Shown here one piece after another: positions 1 to 5,416 of a DNA stretch of 7,136 nucleotides. How positions within the stretch are numbered: the stretch's first letter is position 1; each line of letters begins with the position of its first letter. The translations under genes were made by a program, and so were the position numbers. The notes beneath the pieces are model-generated. The model made no database searches. It was given only the letters and a program-made list of their open reading frames with translations, and had not been told where the DNA came from. This stretch comes from Caryophanales bacterium UBA782 (GTDB taxonomy: Bacteria; Bacillota_I; Bacilli_A; RFN20; CAG-826), in contig DBJG01000021.1 of the NCBI GenBank assembly GCA_002296455.1, positions 1 through 7,136 on the forward strand. The letters run 5' to 3'.

Positions 1-2
1 CG

Positions 3-659
3 CTCTTTGAATTGGGCAAAAACCCCGTGAGTACATTCGAAAATGTCTTGATCAAAACATTCCATATTACGAAGAAAAACAAAACGGCAAGGCGAAAAAT
101 CGGCTTATCGCTTTTCTTTGGAACCTCCATAAAAGATTTAAAGAATATCCGTAAGCTATCCGAGTTCTTTTTCAGCAACATCTTCTTCGGGATTGTCATG
201 ATTTTCTTCGGAATCGTCTTTTTAGCCATGCCGAAAAGTGCTCTTCCTATCACCGCAGTAAGCATCGTCACCGTATTGCTCGCCTTGGAACTTGCCATCT
301 TTATTTATGAGATGGTCAAAACGAAGTGGGATATCAAGCGGCAGAAAATTCGTCTTTTCTTCTTGCTATTTTCCTTTGTTCTCTATGGTGCGTTATGGGT
401 AAAAGATGGCAATATCACTTTCTTCGCCAACTGGCTTTACGGCATTTTCTTCCTTCTTTTCGGTATTTTGTCTTCGGAAACTTTGGAGAAGAATAAGAAA
501 AAGAGTATTTTTGATTTGATTTGGAATCTATTAGAAGTCGTTTTATATCTCGTCATCGGCTGTTATTTGCTCTATGCCCCTGAGCAGTTCCAATCCATCG
601 GCACATTTGTGACGGGATGTGTATTAATCTGTGACGGTGGCATGAAGATTATTCGTTAA
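3..659 (+). CDS. HdeD/DUF308-like multi-pass membrane protein, 5' end cut by window edge
   Basis: The reading frame is open to the left edge. A TTG at 12 gives 215 residues, but no ribosome binding site is visible before it, so the true start may lie outside the window. Residue numbers below count from that TTG. A basic, probably cytoplasmic N-terminal stretch (about 15-48, rich in K and R) is followed by six likely membrane helices at about 52-72, 77-100, 113-130, 137-154, 169-189 and 194-213. Helix pairs have the form glycine-rich helix, a proline (AMPKSALP near 72-79, YAPEQF near 188-193), then a second helix ending in G and a basic tail (CDGGMKIIR). This is the repeat pattern of the HdeD/DUF308 family of small inner-membrane proteins. 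The family assignment is inferred from pattern, not from a close match. In Escherichia coli HdeD is linked to acid stress; a role here is unknown. The next gene lies 55 bases downstream. Confidence 0.7.
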   Translation, partial: LFELGKNPVSTFENVLIKTFHITKKNKTARRKIGLSLFFGTSIKDLKNIRKLSEFFFSNIFFGIVMIFFGIVFLAMPKSALPITAVSIVTVLLALELAIFIYEMVKTKWDIKRQKIRLFFLLFSFVLYGALWVKDGNITFFANWLYGIFFLLFGILSSETLEKNKKKSIFDLIWNLLEVVLYLVIGCYLLYAPEQFQSIGTFVTGCVLICDGGMKIIR

Positions 660-674
660 TCTTCGGCGCTTTTT
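644..674 (+). terminator. Possible weak terminator after the DUF308-like gene
   Basis: GAAGATTA (644-651) and TAATCTTC (657-664) form a perfect 8-bp stem with the loop TTCGT. The 3' arm contains the stop codon TAA at 657-659. A run of five T follows at 670-674, five bases after the stem, which is farther than in a standard intrinsic terminator. The stem is AT-rich, so termination may be partial. It lies before the separate promoter candidate of the ABC-F gene, which fits a transcription-unit boundary here. Confidence 0.4.
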
Positions 675-695
675 GAGGAAAAAAGAACATTTTTT

Positions 696-704
696 TGTTA
701 TATT
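696..704 (+). promoter_or_regulatory. Extended -10 promoter candidate for the ABC-F gene
   Basis: TGTTATATT matches the extended -10 form TGn-TATAAT with one mismatch in the hexamer (TATATT at 699-704). No good -35 lies at 16-18 bases; TTGAGG at 673-678 would give a 20-base spacer. A start site about 7 bases downstream would fall near 711, leaving only about 4 untranslated bases before the ATG at 715. No Shine-Dalgarno sequence lies near that ATG. Confidence 0.45.
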
Positions 705-714
705 ACTTTTTCGT

Positions 715-2244
715 ATGGCATTGCTTGAAGTCGAAAATCTATCGTACAACTATAGTGATAAAGAGCTTTACAAAAAGGTCTCTTTCAAAATCAATCCAGG
801 CGAGCATTGTACCCTCGTCGGCGTAAACGGTTCAGGGAAAACCACTTTATTAAACCTCCTTGTGGGTGATTTGCTCCCAGACGAGGGAAAAATCATTTGG
901 GCACCTCATGTTACTTATAGCTACCTCGATCAGCAGCTAAAAGTGAAACAAGATATGCCTGTCAGCGAATATTTATACGGCGTTTACGAAGATCTTTTTC
1001 GCAAAGAGAAACAAATGGAGCGTTATTACGAAGAAGCTGCAACGAGTGAAGATTATGAAAAATTGCTCATGAAGGCGGAGCGTCTTCAAAGCGAGCTCAA
1101 CGAAGCCTCTTTTTACGCACTGCAAGAAAAAGTTGGACGCCTCACCGATGGCTTAGGATTCGATAAAGCACATTTGGAAGCCCCTTTACACGAATTGTCG
1201 AGTGGGCAAAGAGAAAAGGCGTATCTTGCGAAAATGCTTCTCGAAGAAAAAGACGTTTTGTTGATGGACGAGCCGACAAACTTTCTCGACCAAGGCCAAG
1301 TAGAATGGCTTAGCTCCTATTTGGCAAATTATCCGAAAGCCTTTCTCGTCGTGAGCCACGACCAGGAATTTTTACGGAAAATCGCTGGAGTAGTATTCGT
1401 TTTGGAAAACGGGAACATCACCCGCTACAAAGGGAATTACGATCATTTTTTGCAGCAGCATGAGCTCGATAAAGAACAATATGCGAAAAACTATGCAGCG
1501 CAGCAACGCTACATCAAAAAAGAAGAGGTTTTCATTGCCAAACACATCGTAAGAGCCACTTCTTCCAAGGCTGCGAAAAGTCATCGTGCAAGGCTTGCCC
1601 ATCTTGAAGTCATGGAAGCCCCTATGAAAGAAGAAGGTCGCGTTCATTTTGCTTTCCCTTTTACTCATAATGTCGGAGAAATCCCTTTAAAAGTGGAAGA
1701 GCTCAGTATCGGTTACAAAATCCCTCTCCTCAATCCGATTTCTTTTGTCCTTAAACGAGGTGAAAAAATTGCTATTCTAGGACAAAACGGGGTCGGAAAA
1801 ACGACTTTTTTGAAAACAATTCTCAATATTATCCCTTCTTTAGGAGGCTCTTTTTCTTGGCTAGAAGGGACGACAATCAATTATTTCAATCAAGATGAGC
1901 ATATCGATTTATCGCTCACCCCTTTTGAATACGTTCATTCCGTTTACCCTTCTTTGACCAACACCCAAATTCGCGGAGCGCTTGGCGCAGTCGGCGTTCG
2001 AAAAGAACTCGCGCTAAGAAAAATGAGCGAATTATCCGGAGGCGAAGTCACCAAAACGCGCTTTGCGGTGATGACACTAAAAAAGAGCAACTTTTTAGTG
2101 CTTGATGAGCCTACCAATCATCTCGACCAAAAAGCGAAAGATGCTTTATTTGAGGCAATCGAAAAATACCCAGGCGCGGTAATCATCGTGAGCCACGAAA
2201 AAGATTTCTATGACGGGCTCGTCGATTACGAACTCTATTTCTAA
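715..2244 (+). CDS. ABC-F family ATP-binding protein (tandem ATPase domains, ribosome-associated type)
   Basis: This 509-residue protein has two ABC ATPase domains and no membrane segment, which defines the ABC-F class. Members bind the ribosomal E site and act in translation control or antibiotic protection. Domain 1 has Walker A GVNGSGKTT (36-44), signature LSSGQ (161-165), Walker B VLLMDEP (181-187, catalytic E186) and switch H215. Domain 2 has Walker A GQNGVGKTT (356-364), signature LSGGE (440-444), Walker B LVLDEP (E465) and H494. The charged linker between them (about 240-310, with RATSSKAAKSHRARL near 280-294) corresponds to the P-site tRNA interaction motif. There is no long C-terminal extension. 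I chose ATG at 715 because MALLEVENLSYNY is the normal beginning of the first domain; a TTG at 673 would add 14 residues unlike the family. The subfamily (housekeeping or resistance) cannot be decided by eye. The gene converges on the LemA-like gene with only 8 bases between stops. Confidence 0.93.
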   Translation: MALLEVENLSYNYSDKELYKKVSFKINPGEHCTLVGVNGSGKTTLLNLLVGDLLPDEGKIIWAPHVTYSYLDQQLKVKQDMPVSEYLYGVYEDLFRKEKQMERYYEEAATSEDYEKLLMKAERLQSELNEASFYALQEKVGRLTDGLGFDKAHLEAPLHELSSGQREKAYLAKMLLEEKDVLLMDEPTNFLDQGQVEWLSSYLANYPKAFLVVSHDQEFLRKIAGVVFVLENGNITRYKGNYDHFLQQHELDKEQYAKNYAAQQRYIKKEEVFIAKHIVRATSSKAAKSHRARLAHLEVMEAPMKEEGRVHFAFPFTHNVGEIPLKVEELSIGYKIPLLNPISFVLKRGEKIAILGQNGVGKTTFLKTILNIIPSLGGSFSWLEGTTINYFNQDEHIDLSLTPFEYVHSVYPSLTNTQIRGALGAVGVRKELALRKMSELSGGEVTKTRFAVMTLKKSNFLVLDEPTNHLDQKAKDALFEAIEKYPGAVIIVSHEKDFYDGLVDYELYF

Positions 2245-2252
2245 TTGTCTTA

Positions 2253-2777
2253 TTAATGAATTCGTTCTTTCTTTCGGAAGCCAAATAAAAAGAACCAAAG
2301 GCGATAAAAGATTTGCTTCCGCCAATATTCGTAGCCCAATAAATCGCTATTATAAACAGCAGCAATCCTTCGATAATTTCCATTTAAATCGCTGAGTAAA
2401 GAAAGCATTGTTTCAAAATCATCGCCCGCTTTGATCCAACTATTGGAATCGGCCAAATAACGGAGCCTTTTTTCTAGAGAAGACAATGTCTCATAATAAA
2501 AAGGGACATCAGTATCTTTAATACGCTTTTCTTGCATCGCGGCGACTTTTCGTACACATTCCAAATCCGCTTCGCTACATTCCATTTTGGCTTCTCGGTA
2601 ATAAGTATCCAAAGCGAGGAGTACTTCTCTCTTTTCACTGAAGACAATCGATAAAGCGGCAATTCTTTTAGCGAGTTTTCGCTTAAATCCGAGTAAAGAG
2701 ATAAAACACGAGAAAAAGCCGATGAGATACACAATCGCACCAATCGCAAGAAGCAAGTAAGCAATTTTCCATCCCAT
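2253..2777 (-). CDS. LemA-like membrane-anchored protein (divergent)
   Basis: The 174-residue protein has one N-terminal membrane helix (about 4-29), then a basic stretch (FKRKLAKR, 31-38) and a mostly helical soluble region. The order resembles LemA: an N-terminal helix, an early segment with arginine and a VLLAL-type helix (SEKREVLLALD, 47-57), and near the end NGNYRRIAAVYNSDLLGYEYW (from about 132), like the LemA pattern of paired YN motifs. It closes with FGFRKKERI (165-173), like the family's ending F-G-F-x-x-x-E. Identity looks low, so this is a tentative family call. LemA proteins are membrane-associated with no agreed biochemical role. The start at 2777 is the first ATG of the frame. 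No ribosome binding site precedes it; a -10-like element ends 10 bases upstream. The HAD phosphatase gene is divergent, 166 bases away. Confidence 0.72.
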   Translation of the reverse strand: MGWKIAYLLLAIGAIVYLIGFFSCFISLLGFKRKLAKRIAALSIVFSEKREVLLALDTYYREAKMECSEADLECVRKVAAMQEKRIKDTDVPFYYETLSSLEKRLRYLADSNSWIKAGDDFETMLSLLSDLNGNYRRIAAVYNSDLLGYEYWRKQIFYRLWFFLFGFRKKERIH

Positions 2778-2783
2778 AACGTA

Positions 2784-2798
2784 AAGTATTCTATACTT
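2784..2798. repeat. Perfect inverted repeat AAGTAT-N3-ATACTT over the LemA-like promoter
   Basis: The plus strand reads AAGTAT TCT ATACTT: perfect 6-bp arms around three bases. The repeat fully covers the -10 candidate of the LemA-like gene. A short symmetric site overlapping a -10 is a typical place for a dimeric repressor, but AT-rich palindromes this short also arise by chance, so an operator role is only inferred. Confidence 0.35.
2788..2793 (-). promoter_or_regulatory. -10 candidate (TAGAAT) for the LemA-like gene
   Basis: Read on the minus strand, TAGAAT matches five of six consensus positions and ends 10 bases before the ATG at 2777. A start site about 7 bases downstream would leave about 4 untranslated bases. 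No clear -35 is seen at 17 bases. The element sits inside a 15-base palindrome (2784-2798). The purine-rich GAAGAAGGGG upstream of it is too far from the ATG to act as a ribosome binding site. Confidence 0.35.
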
Positions 2799-2886
2799 GC
2801 CCCTTCTTCTTTACGAACAAAAATCGTCTCCACTTCCGATTCATTTTTGAAAAAAGCACGAAAATCGCCACTATTTTGGGCGAAAT

Positions 2887-2915
2887 TTGACGAAATGAGG
2901 AAAGAGATTTAGACT
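2887..2915 (+). promoter_or_regulatory. Promoter candidate for the HAD phosphatase gene
   Basis: TTGACG (2887-2892, five of six to the -35 consensus) and TAGACT (2910-2915, four of six to the -10) are separated by 17 bases. A start near 2922 would give an untranslated leader of about 20 bases that contains the ribosome binding site. This is the best two-box promoter in the window. Confidence 0.5.
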
Positions 2916-2930
2916 TAACTACTCTTGATT

Positions 2931-2936
2931 AGGAGG
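2931..2936 (+). promoter_or_regulatory. Ribosome binding site of the HAD gene
   Basis: AGGAGG is a perfect Shine-Dalgarno core, 7 bases before the ATG at 2944, and it fixes that start codon. It shows that the organism uses the classical anti-Shine-Dalgarno mechanism, in contrast to the genes here that lack such a site. Confidence 0.85.
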
Positions 2937-2943
2937 ATAACGA

Positions 2944-3774
2944 ATGCCAAAGAAACCAATCGTTGCTATCTGCTATGACTTTGACAGCACTCTCGCCAAA
3001 AGCGATATGCAGAATTTCGCATTCATTCCCGCACTAGGATTAACGCCCGCAGAATTCTGGGCAATGACAACGGAACTCAGTGAAAAAACCGGCGTGGAAA
3101 GAACCCTATCCTATTTATATATGATGAAAAAGGTCGCTAAAGAGAAAGGGATCAAAATGACCCATGAGTGGCTTCAGGAGATGGGAAAGAACATCGAATT
3201 TTTTCCCGGTGTAGAAGAATGGTTCTCTCGCATCAACTCTTTCGGAGAAGAAAACGGCATCAAGGTAGAGCATTATTTGATTTCAAGCGGTAACAAAGAA
3301 ATCGTGGAAGGATGTTCCATCGCCAAAGAGTTCCGTGTTTTATATGCGTGTGAATTCCTCTATGATCCAATCAGCAAAGAACCGATTTGGCCGAAGCTCG
3401 TGATCAACTTCACGCAAAAAACACAATATTTCTACCGTATCAGCAAGGGAGTCTATGACGTAAACGATGATGTCGGTGTAAACACAAAGACCCCTCTTCA
3501 CCGTATCCCCTATAGCAATATTGTCTATATCGGGGACGGAATGACGGACATTCCAGCGATGATCATTGCTAAAAATAATGGAGGGAAATCCATTGCCGTA
3601 TACGGAAAAGGAAAGGAAGAAAAGGTTCAGGATTTATATCGAGACGGAAGAGTCAACTACGTTTGCCCCGCGGATTACCGCGAAGGAAAAGAATTAGATA
3701 AAGTCATGCATCTCATCATTCAAGGAGTGGCAATCAACGAAACCCTTGGAAAAAGAGAGAACAAAATGAAATAA
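2944..3774 (+). CDS. HAD-superfamily hydrolase, phosphoserine-phosphatase-like
   Basis: This 276-residue soluble protein is probably a phosphatase acting on a small phosphorylated metabolite; the substrate is unknown. All four HAD motifs are visible. Motif I is DFDST (12-16), with D12 the expected nucleophile and D14 the acid/base. Motif II is SSG (114-116), motif III K159 in the segment NFTQKTQYF, and motif IV GDGMTD (197-202), with D198 and D202 as Mg2+ ligands. The region between motifs I and II (about 20-90) is helical and would form a C1-type cap. FPGVEEWF (87-94) fits the usual PG turn after the cap. A start at 2944 is fixed by an AGGAGG site 7 bases upstream. The gene stands alone: divergent from the LemA-like gene, convergent with the TfoX-like gene, with a hairpin at its stop codon. 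Phosphoserine phosphatase itself is possible, but the protein is longer than the usual SerB core. Confidence 0.88.
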   Translation: MPKKPIVAICYDFDSTLAKSDMQNFAFIPALGLTPAEFWAMTTELSEKTGVERTLSYLYMMKKVAKEKGIKMTHEWLQEMGKNIEFFPGVEEWFSRINSFGEENGIKVEHYLISSGNKEIVEGCSIAKEFRVLYACEFLYDPISKEPIWPKLVINFTQKTQYFYRISKGVYDVNDDVGVNTKTPLHRIPYSNIVYIGDGMTDIPAMIIAKNNGGKSIAVYGKGKEEKVQDLYRDGRVNYVCPADYREGKELDKVMHLIIQGVAINETLGKRENKMK

Positions 3775-3793
3775 AAAGAGAGGGGACTCTTTT
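3774..3793. terminator. Bidirectional terminator between the HAD and TfoX-like genes
   Basis: AAAAGAG (3774-3780) pairs perfectly with CTCTTTT (3787-3793) around the loop AGGGGA. The stem begins on the last base of the HAD stop codon. On the plus strand it ends in four T. On the minus strand it is followed by a T-rich tail (CTCTTTTTATTT), so it can serve both converging genes. The stem has only two G-C pairs. Confidence 0.5.
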
Positions 3794-3794
3794 G

Positions 3795-3819
3795 ATGAAG
3801 ATATGCCTACAGTCTTCAT
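3795..3819. repeat. Second hairpin overlapping the stop of the TfoX-like gene
   Basis: ATGAAGA (3795-3801) and TCTTCAT (3813-3819) are perfect 7-bp arms around an 11-base loop. The right arm covers the stop codon of the minus-strand TfoX-like gene. Seen from that gene, this hairpin comes first and the terminator hairpin at 3774-3793 follows one base later, so the transcript may end in two stacked stem-loops. Confidence 0.4.
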
Positions 3820-4148
3820 TCACTAGGGTTCTTTTTTCTTTTGCGAATTGGAGACGGAAGTTCCTCATAAATCGCGTTGAATAGATTCGTTAGATATTCT
3901 TTATTGTCCACATCCTCGACAAGTAGCATTTCTTTTGCCCCTTGATAAGGTATTTCGTAATGGAGGATCGGCATGGTTTTTTTCGCCGCTTCGACGGGTT
4001 TTAAAAGAAATCTATTGTCGTATATCCCCCCTACAATTTTTCCACGATAATAGATAATGTATTCGCCCATCATTTTTTGATATGTTATCTCATCCAAACT
4101 AGACAACTGATCTAAAATAAAATCTAAGTATTCCTTGCTGGAAGCCAT
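3816..4148 (-). CDS. TfoX N-terminal domain protein
   Basis: This is a 110-residue protein made only of the TfoX/Sxy N-terminal domain. Recognisable features are the MMGEYIIYY segment (26-34), the following RGKIVGGIYDNRFLLK strand pair (35-50) and the helix KPVEAAKKTM (50-59), in the family's order. It ends in a basic tail (RKRKK, 102-106). TfoX/Sxy regulates competence in some Gram-negative bacteria, but the short N-domain-only proteins are widespread and mostly uncharacterised, and no competence gene is nearby. I chose ATG at 4148 (MASSKEYL) because GGAG lies 8 bases upstream; a GTG at 4169 would add seven residues and lacks a good site. The stop is TGA, showing the standard code. It converges on the HAD gene. 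Confidence 0.85.
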   Translation of the reverse strand: MASSKEYLDFILDQLSSLDEITYQKMMGEYIIYYRGKIVGGIYDNRFLLKPVEAAKKTMPILHYEIPYQGAKEMLLVEDVDNKEYLTNLFNAIYEELPSPIRKRKKNPSE

Positions 4149-4156
4149 TGCATTTA

Positions 4157-4191
4157 CTCCGTTTTTCACTCGCTTTATCTTCCCAATATTA
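4157..4191 (-). promoter_or_regulatory. Promoter (-10) candidate and ribosome binding site of the TfoX-like gene
   Basis: On the minus strand, CGGAG (core GGAG, 4160-4157) lies 8 bases before the ATG at 4148. Farther upstream TAATAT (4191-4186) is a possible -10, giving a leader of about 31 bases. The -35 is weak: TTGCAT at 19 bases is the nearest match. The ribosome binding site is reasonably supported; the promoter is tentative. Confidence 0.35.
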
Positions 4192-4269
4192 TTGCTTTAT
4201 TGATTGGAAGATGCAAAAGAAAGCGATGCGTATCTACATTAAGCGCTCGTGAACTCTAAGTTTTATAAG

Positions 4270-4303
4270 AAAAAGCACCAAAGGGAATCCTTCGATGCTT
4301 TTT
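4270..4303. terminator. Terminator of the small membrane protein gene, bidirectional in form
   Basis: AAAAAGCA (4270-4277) pairs perfectly with TGCTTTTT (4296-4303). Inside, AAGG (4281-4284) can pair with CCTT (4289-4292) around a four-base loop, with small mismatches between the two stems. On the minus strand the hairpin runs into CTTTTTCTTAT, placing it 12 bases after the stop of the small membrane protein gene. The plus strand also ends in five T, so it could block transcription in both directions. Confidence 0.7.
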
Positions 4304-4315
4304 GCTACTGGTTGC

Positions 4316-4549
4316 TTATTTGAACCAGAACGGATAGTCGTTGAGAACGATGCAGATGATGTCTAGCAACCAACCGACGGTTCCGGCAGCAATAATCCAA
4401 AGAATGCCAAGGACGAGCTCAAGCATATTATTATGCTTGACCGCTTTGAGAATTCTCCAAACCGCCCAAGTGATATCAAGAAACCAAAGGCAAAGCACGA
4501 GCTTGAGCCATTTCGGATTCTTCTCCATCCATTTGATATAGGAATCCAT
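4316..4549 (-). CDS. Small two-helix membrane protein of unknown function
   Basis: I do not recognise this 77-residue protein. It has a short charged N-terminus (MDSYIKWMEKNPK), one tryptophan-rich helix (about 13-36, containing LWFLDITWAVWRIL), a short basic and polar turn (KAVKHNN, 35-41) and a second helix (about 42-69, ending GWLLDIICIVLN), then an aromatic C-terminus (DYPFWFK). The turn being basic suggests that both ends face outward and the loop faces the cytoplasm. ATG at 4549 is chosen because AAAGGAAG lies 7 bases upstream; a GTG at 4582 would add 11 residues (VSYFRKGS and more) that overlap this ribosome binding site. The gene is a single unit with a terminator 12 bases after its stop, divergent from the ispD-like operon. 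The real ribosome binding site and terminator make it likely to be expressed. Confidence 0.78.
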   Translation of the reverse strand: MDSYIKWMEKNPKWLKLVLCLWFLDITWAVWRILKAVKHNNMLELVLGILWIIAAGTVGWLLDIICIVLNDYPFWFK

Positions 4550-4572
4550 AAACGTACTTCCTTTCCGAAAAT

Positions 4573-4581
4573 AAGATACCA
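4573..4581 (-). promoter_or_regulatory. Extended -10 candidate for the small membrane protein gene
   Basis: On the minus strand TGGTATCTT fits the extended -10 form TGn-TATAAT with two mismatches in the hexamer. A start site about 7 bases downstream, near 4566, would place the ribosome binding site (GGAAAGGAAG, 4566-4557) at the very 5' end of the message. No convincing -35 is seen. Confidence 0.35.
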
Positions 4582-4704
4582 CAGCACAGTTACAATTTAC
4601 ATAGTAAAGCGAGGTTCTTTTTTTAGCATTTCTCGTTGGAACCTAGTCGAAGCAAAATCCTGATTTACCAAACGCTTTCATAGATAGGAGAAAAAAATAC
4701 ACTA

Positions 4705-4713
4705 TGATAAAAT
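4705..4713 (+). promoter_or_regulatory. Extended -10 candidate for the ispD-like operon
   Basis: TGATAAAAT is a TGn extended -10 with hexamer TAAAAT (4708-4713, five of six to consensus). It ends 8 bases before the ATG at 4722. A start about 7 bases downstream would fall near 4720, giving an almost leaderless message. The AGGAAAG between hexamer and ATG is only 4 bases from the ATG and might not be transcribed. No good -35 is seen at 17 bases. Confidence 0.45.
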
Positions 4714-4721
4714 AGGAAAGT

Positions 4722-5414
4722 ATGGAAAAAGGTAAAGCAACCGCAATACTTCTTTTAGCAGGAAAAGGCGAACGATTCGGTACAATCGTTCCCAAGCAGT
4801 TTATCAAAATGGGTGATAAAGAACTTTTTCTTTATGCGGCATCGAGCCTCAATGTATCAAAGCGGATATCCTCTATTATCTACGTTGTTCCCCCAACTTA
4901 TGAAGCGGAAACGGAACGCATTTTGACGCGAGAGAAACTAGAAAAGAATCATTTTGTGATTCCAGGTGGAAATTGCCGGCAAGAAAGTGTCTATCTGGCG
5001 CTCTCCTTTTTAGCAAAGCAAGGAATTGAGAGCGACAGCATCGTCTTGATTCATGATGGGGATCGGCCAAATCTAAAAGAAATTTATATAAAGAATACTA
5101 TCGAAAAAGCCTTGTCTTTTGGTGCGGCCGTCACATCCATCCCCGTTAGTGATTCCGTTGCATTTGTGGAAAACGGCTCAGTTCTTTCTTATTACGACCG
5201 CAAAAAGTCTTGCGCTCTTCAAACGCCACAAACATTTCGTTTTTCCCTCATTTTCGAAGCAGAAAATAGAGCAAGAGCAAAAGAAAAGTTCTATACTGAT
5301 GAAGGTTCTTTGCTTTTGGGAGAAATGGGCAAAGAATCACAAATCGTCATGGGCGATAAAAGTAACATTAAAATCACGGAACCATTTGACGAAATCATCT
5401 TTTTAGCGAAATAG
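4722..5414 (+). CDS. ispD: IspD/TarI-family cytidylyltransferase, probably IspD (MEP pathway)
   Basis: IspD joins CTP and 2-C-methyl-D-erythritol 4-phosphate to give CDP-ME in isoprenoid precursor synthesis. The protein (230 residues, family usually about 225-240) has the nucleotide-binding start LLLAGKGERFG (10-20) and PKQF (24-27, catalytic-site K25). It also has GGNCRQES (82-89), the HDGDRP loop (111-116), SDSV (143-146), QTPQTF (167-172), TDEGS (192-196) and SNIKITEP (214-221, with K217 matching a substrate lysine). Several motifs deviate from the usual forms: AGGxGxR is AGKGER, HDAARP is HDGDRP and TDDAS is TDEGS. The related ribitol-phosphate enzyme TarI is the main alternative, but no TarJ-like reductase or teichoic acid gene is nearby. 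It is first in a three-gene operon, 2 bases before the S1 gene. ATG 4722 is the only sensible start; an in-frame earlier start is not seen. Confidence 0.82.
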   Translation: MEKGKATAILLLAGKGERFGTIVPKQFIKMGDKELFLYAASSLNVSKRISSIIYVVPPTYEAETERILTREKLEKNHFVIPGGNCRQESVYLALSFLAKQGIESDSIVLIHDGDRPNLKEIYIKNTIEKALSFGAAVTSIPVSDSVAFVENGSVLSYYDRKKSCALQTPQTFRFSLIFEAENRARAKEKFYTDEGSLLLGEMGKESQIVMGDKSNIKITEPFDEIIFLAK

Positions 5415-5416
5415 TT

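Noticed and set aside
673..714. TTG at 673 as start of the ABC-F gene, adding 14 residues
   Set aside because: The added residues (RKKEHFFVILLFR) do not fit the family, the TTG has no ribosome binding site, and the promoter candidate lies inside this stretch.
1372..1668. Minus-strand open frame inside the ABC-F gene
   Set aside because: It is antisense to the conserved ATPase and linker region, with no start signal and no recognisable protein features.
2474..2833. Minus-strand open frame of 119 codons overlapping the LemA-like gene
   Set aside because: It is a shifted-frame shadow of the LemA-like gene with no recognisable domain and runs into the promoter region.
2850..2892. Imperfect inverted repeat around AAAATCGCC and GGGCGAAATTT upstream of the HAD gene
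   Set aside because: The arms need a gap to align and share few pairs; not distinguishable from chance.
4612..4644. Inverted repeat AGGTTC...GAACCT with a 21-base spacer in the divergent intergenic region
   Set aside because: Six-base arms with a long spacer are expected by chance; no relation to a promoter box or terminator is evident.
4433..4663. Plus-strand open frames over the small membrane protein gene
   Set aside because: They are antisense to a gene with a ribosome binding site and terminator, and have none of their own.
4704..4715. Mini-ORF ATG ATA AAA TAG just before the IspD-like start, with AGGAG 13 bases upstream
   Set aside because: The spacing is too long for initiation and the codons overlap the -10 element, so it is probably not transcribed.
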